Assembly: GCA_012270665.1 (NCBI GenBank)
Contig: JAAXHY010000205.1
Span: 1-5,061, forward strand
DNA length: 5,061 bases
Reading direction: 5' to 3'
Source: Dehalococcoidia bacterium
GTDB taxonomy: Bacteria; Chloroflexota; Dehalococcoidia; SAR202; UBA11138
Shown here: one piece after another, positions 3,977-5,061 of the stretch
Position numbering within the stretch: position 1 is the stretch's first letter
Layout: each line of letters opens with the position of its first letter
Translations under genes and position numbers: made by a program
The notes under the pieces: generated by a model
The model's input: only the letters and a program-made list of their open reading frames with translations
Told to the model about the DNA's origin: nothing
Databases searched by the model: none

Positions 3977-5011
3977 ATGACCTTGGACGAATCGCCAATC
4001 ATATACACATTCGCTGGAACCGGAGAGGCTGGCTACACAGGAGACGGTGGCCCCGCGTCAGACGCGCTGATGCGCGAGCCGTTCATGTGCGCCTTCGACG
4101 GAGTGGGCAGCCTGTACGTCTGCGAAGCGACCAACCACATCGTCCGCCGCGTGGATGCCAAAACCGGCGTCATCACAACCATCGCGGGCACGGGCGAGCC
4201 CGGCTATTCCGGCGACGGCGGCTCGGCCACCGAAGCGACGATGTACGAACCCTACTCGCTCGCAATTGACTCGGACGACAGCGTGTACATCGTTGACCGT
4301 CTCAACGCGGTCGTGCGCAAGGTGGATGCCAACGGTATCATCACCACCGTCGCGGGCACGGGCGAGCTTGGCTACTCCGGCGACGGCGGCCCGGGCGACC
4401 AGGCCCAAATGCGCGAACCCAACGACTGCTTTCTGGATGGCAGAGGCGGCCTGCTGATTGCCGACATCCAGGACCAGCGCATCCGACGCCTGGACATCGA
4501 GACTGGCGTCATCACCACCTTCGCCGGAAACGGCGAGAAGGAACGTGGCGGGGACGGCCTGCCCGCGACCGAGGCCAGCATACTGGGAGCGCGCGCGGTC
4601 TGTATGGACGCTGCCGGAAACGCCTACATCGCCGAGCGCGAGGGCAACGGCGTCCGCGTCGTCACCTCGGACGGTATCATGGGAACCGTCGCGGGCGCCA
4701 ACGCCGAGTTGGGCTACACCGGGGACGGAGGCCCTGCCATAGACTCCACATGGGCCGGACCCAAGGGCATCAGGTGCGACGCGCAGGGCAATATCATCGT
4801 CACCGACACCGAGAACCACGCCATACGCCGCATAGATGCCGTTACCCGCATCGTGACCACCATCGCCGGAGGTCAGCTGGGCGGACACGGCGACGCCGGC
4901 CCCGCCACTGACGCCGGCATGGACCGTCCGCACGGCTGCGAAATCGGCCCCGACGGCTCCATCTACGTAGCCGATAGCAACAACCACCGCGTAAGAGTAT
5001 TCCGACCGTGA
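3977..5011 (+). CDS. Six-bladed NHL-repeat beta-propeller protein
   Basis: A 344-residue protein made almost wholly of six NHL repeats. Each begins with an I-T-T-x-A-G strand: residues 8, 65, 121, 178, 234 and 292, a spacing of 56-58. Typical blade features are GYSGDGG after the first strand, a D.xG.xYIxD segment, and N.-I/V-RR-x-D before the next blade. Because the N-terminal strand IIYTFAG corresponds to the outer strand of a preceding blade, it should close the ring with blade 6. Blade 4 is degenerate (EREGNGVRVV) and blade 6 has lost the first GYSGDGG pattern (GGHGDAGPA). No signal peptide, membrane segment, catalytic domain or other fusion is visible, so it is predicted to be a cytoplasmic binding scaffold; NHL propellers bind protein, RNA or small ligands, or act as lyases. 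It follows the small membrane protein after 67 bp with no terminator, so it may share its transcript. Ligand unknown. Confidence 0.9.
   Translation: MTLDESPIIYTFAGTGEAGYTGDGGPASDALMREPFMCAFDGVGSLYVCEATNHIVRRVDAKTGVITTIAGTGEPGYSGDGGSATEATMYEPYSLAIDSDDSVYIVDRLNAVVRKVDANGIITTVAGTGELGYSGDGGPGDQAQMREPNDCFLDGRGGLLIADIQDQRIRRLDIETGVITTFAGNGEKERGGDGLPATEASILGARAVCMDAAGNAYIAEREGNGVRVVTSDGIMGTVAGANAELGYTGDGGPAIDSTWAGPKGIRCDAQGNIIVTDTENHAIRRIDAVTRIVTTIAGGQLGGHGDAGPATDAGMDRPHGCEIGPDGSIYVADSNNHRVRVFRP
4182..4390 (+). repeat. Near-identical DNA segments in NHL blades 2 and 3
   Basis: The 41 bases from 4182 and the 41 from 4350 agree at 38 positions, offset by 168 bp (56 codons, exactly one blade). Both encode AGTGE-x-GYSGDGG. 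The similarity includes synonymous sites, which points to recent internal duplication or gene conversion between these two blades. Confidence 0.7.
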
Positions 5012-5061
5012 CAGCCGGGGTGTGGGTTGAAAATCATTAGTTACCAGTAATCGGCGTTAAA

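Noticed and set aside
4058..4987. 309-codon open frame antisense to the NHL gene
   Set aside because: It is a mirror of the repeated, GC-rich NHL blades; its translation is Val/Gly/Ala-Asp low complexity with no domain or ribosome site.
5012..5061. Terminator after the NHL gene
   Set aside because: No stem followed by a T-run is visible in the 50 bases before the window ends.

Overview
The window looks like a chromosomal segment of a free-living bacterium, with a tentative lean to Chloroflexota (SAR202/Dehalococcoidia-like). The lean rests on style: a retropepsin-type protease of a form I associate with Chloroflexota, an NHL-repeat protein with IAGTGE-GYSGDGG blades, GC-rich genes with TTG/GTG starts, and a dispersed ATTCCCAC-GAAA-GTGGGAAT repeat. 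None of these is diagnostic, and there is no rRNA or tRNA to confirm the taxon.

Left arm, minus strand: a TTG-started MFS transporter (470-1678) followed 28 bp later by a clan AA aspartic protease (441 to beyond base 1). The two are probably co-transcribed from a promoter candidate near 1713-1741.

Middle, plus strand and visibly less GC-rich: after a 283-bp divergent intergenic region carrying the palindromic repeat comes a GTG-started two-TM protein (1977-2501) whose layout resembles SLATT-domain membrane proteins. Its end overlaps a 45-residue proline-rich ORF (2485-2622) that has its own strong Shine-Dalgarno. Then come about 520 bp without a convincing gene, holding a perfect 10-bp hairpin, tandem 9-mers, a promoter candidate, and a cluster of potential RNA helices leading up to the next gene.

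Right arm, plus strand and GC-rich: a compact FMN nitroreductase-family protein (3145-3672), a 75-residue two-TM protein 9 bp downstream (3682-3909), and a complete six-blade NHL beta-propeller (3977-5011) without a signal peptide. Spacing is compatible with one operon, but no shared pathway is evident.

Best candidates for something new: the SLATT-like plus overlapping proline-rich gene pair in an AT-richer island, and the structured leader upstream of the nitroreductase, where one CCTCC segment can pair in three mutually exclusive ways, one of them covering the Shine-Dalgarno. Both are hypotheses from reading by eye.
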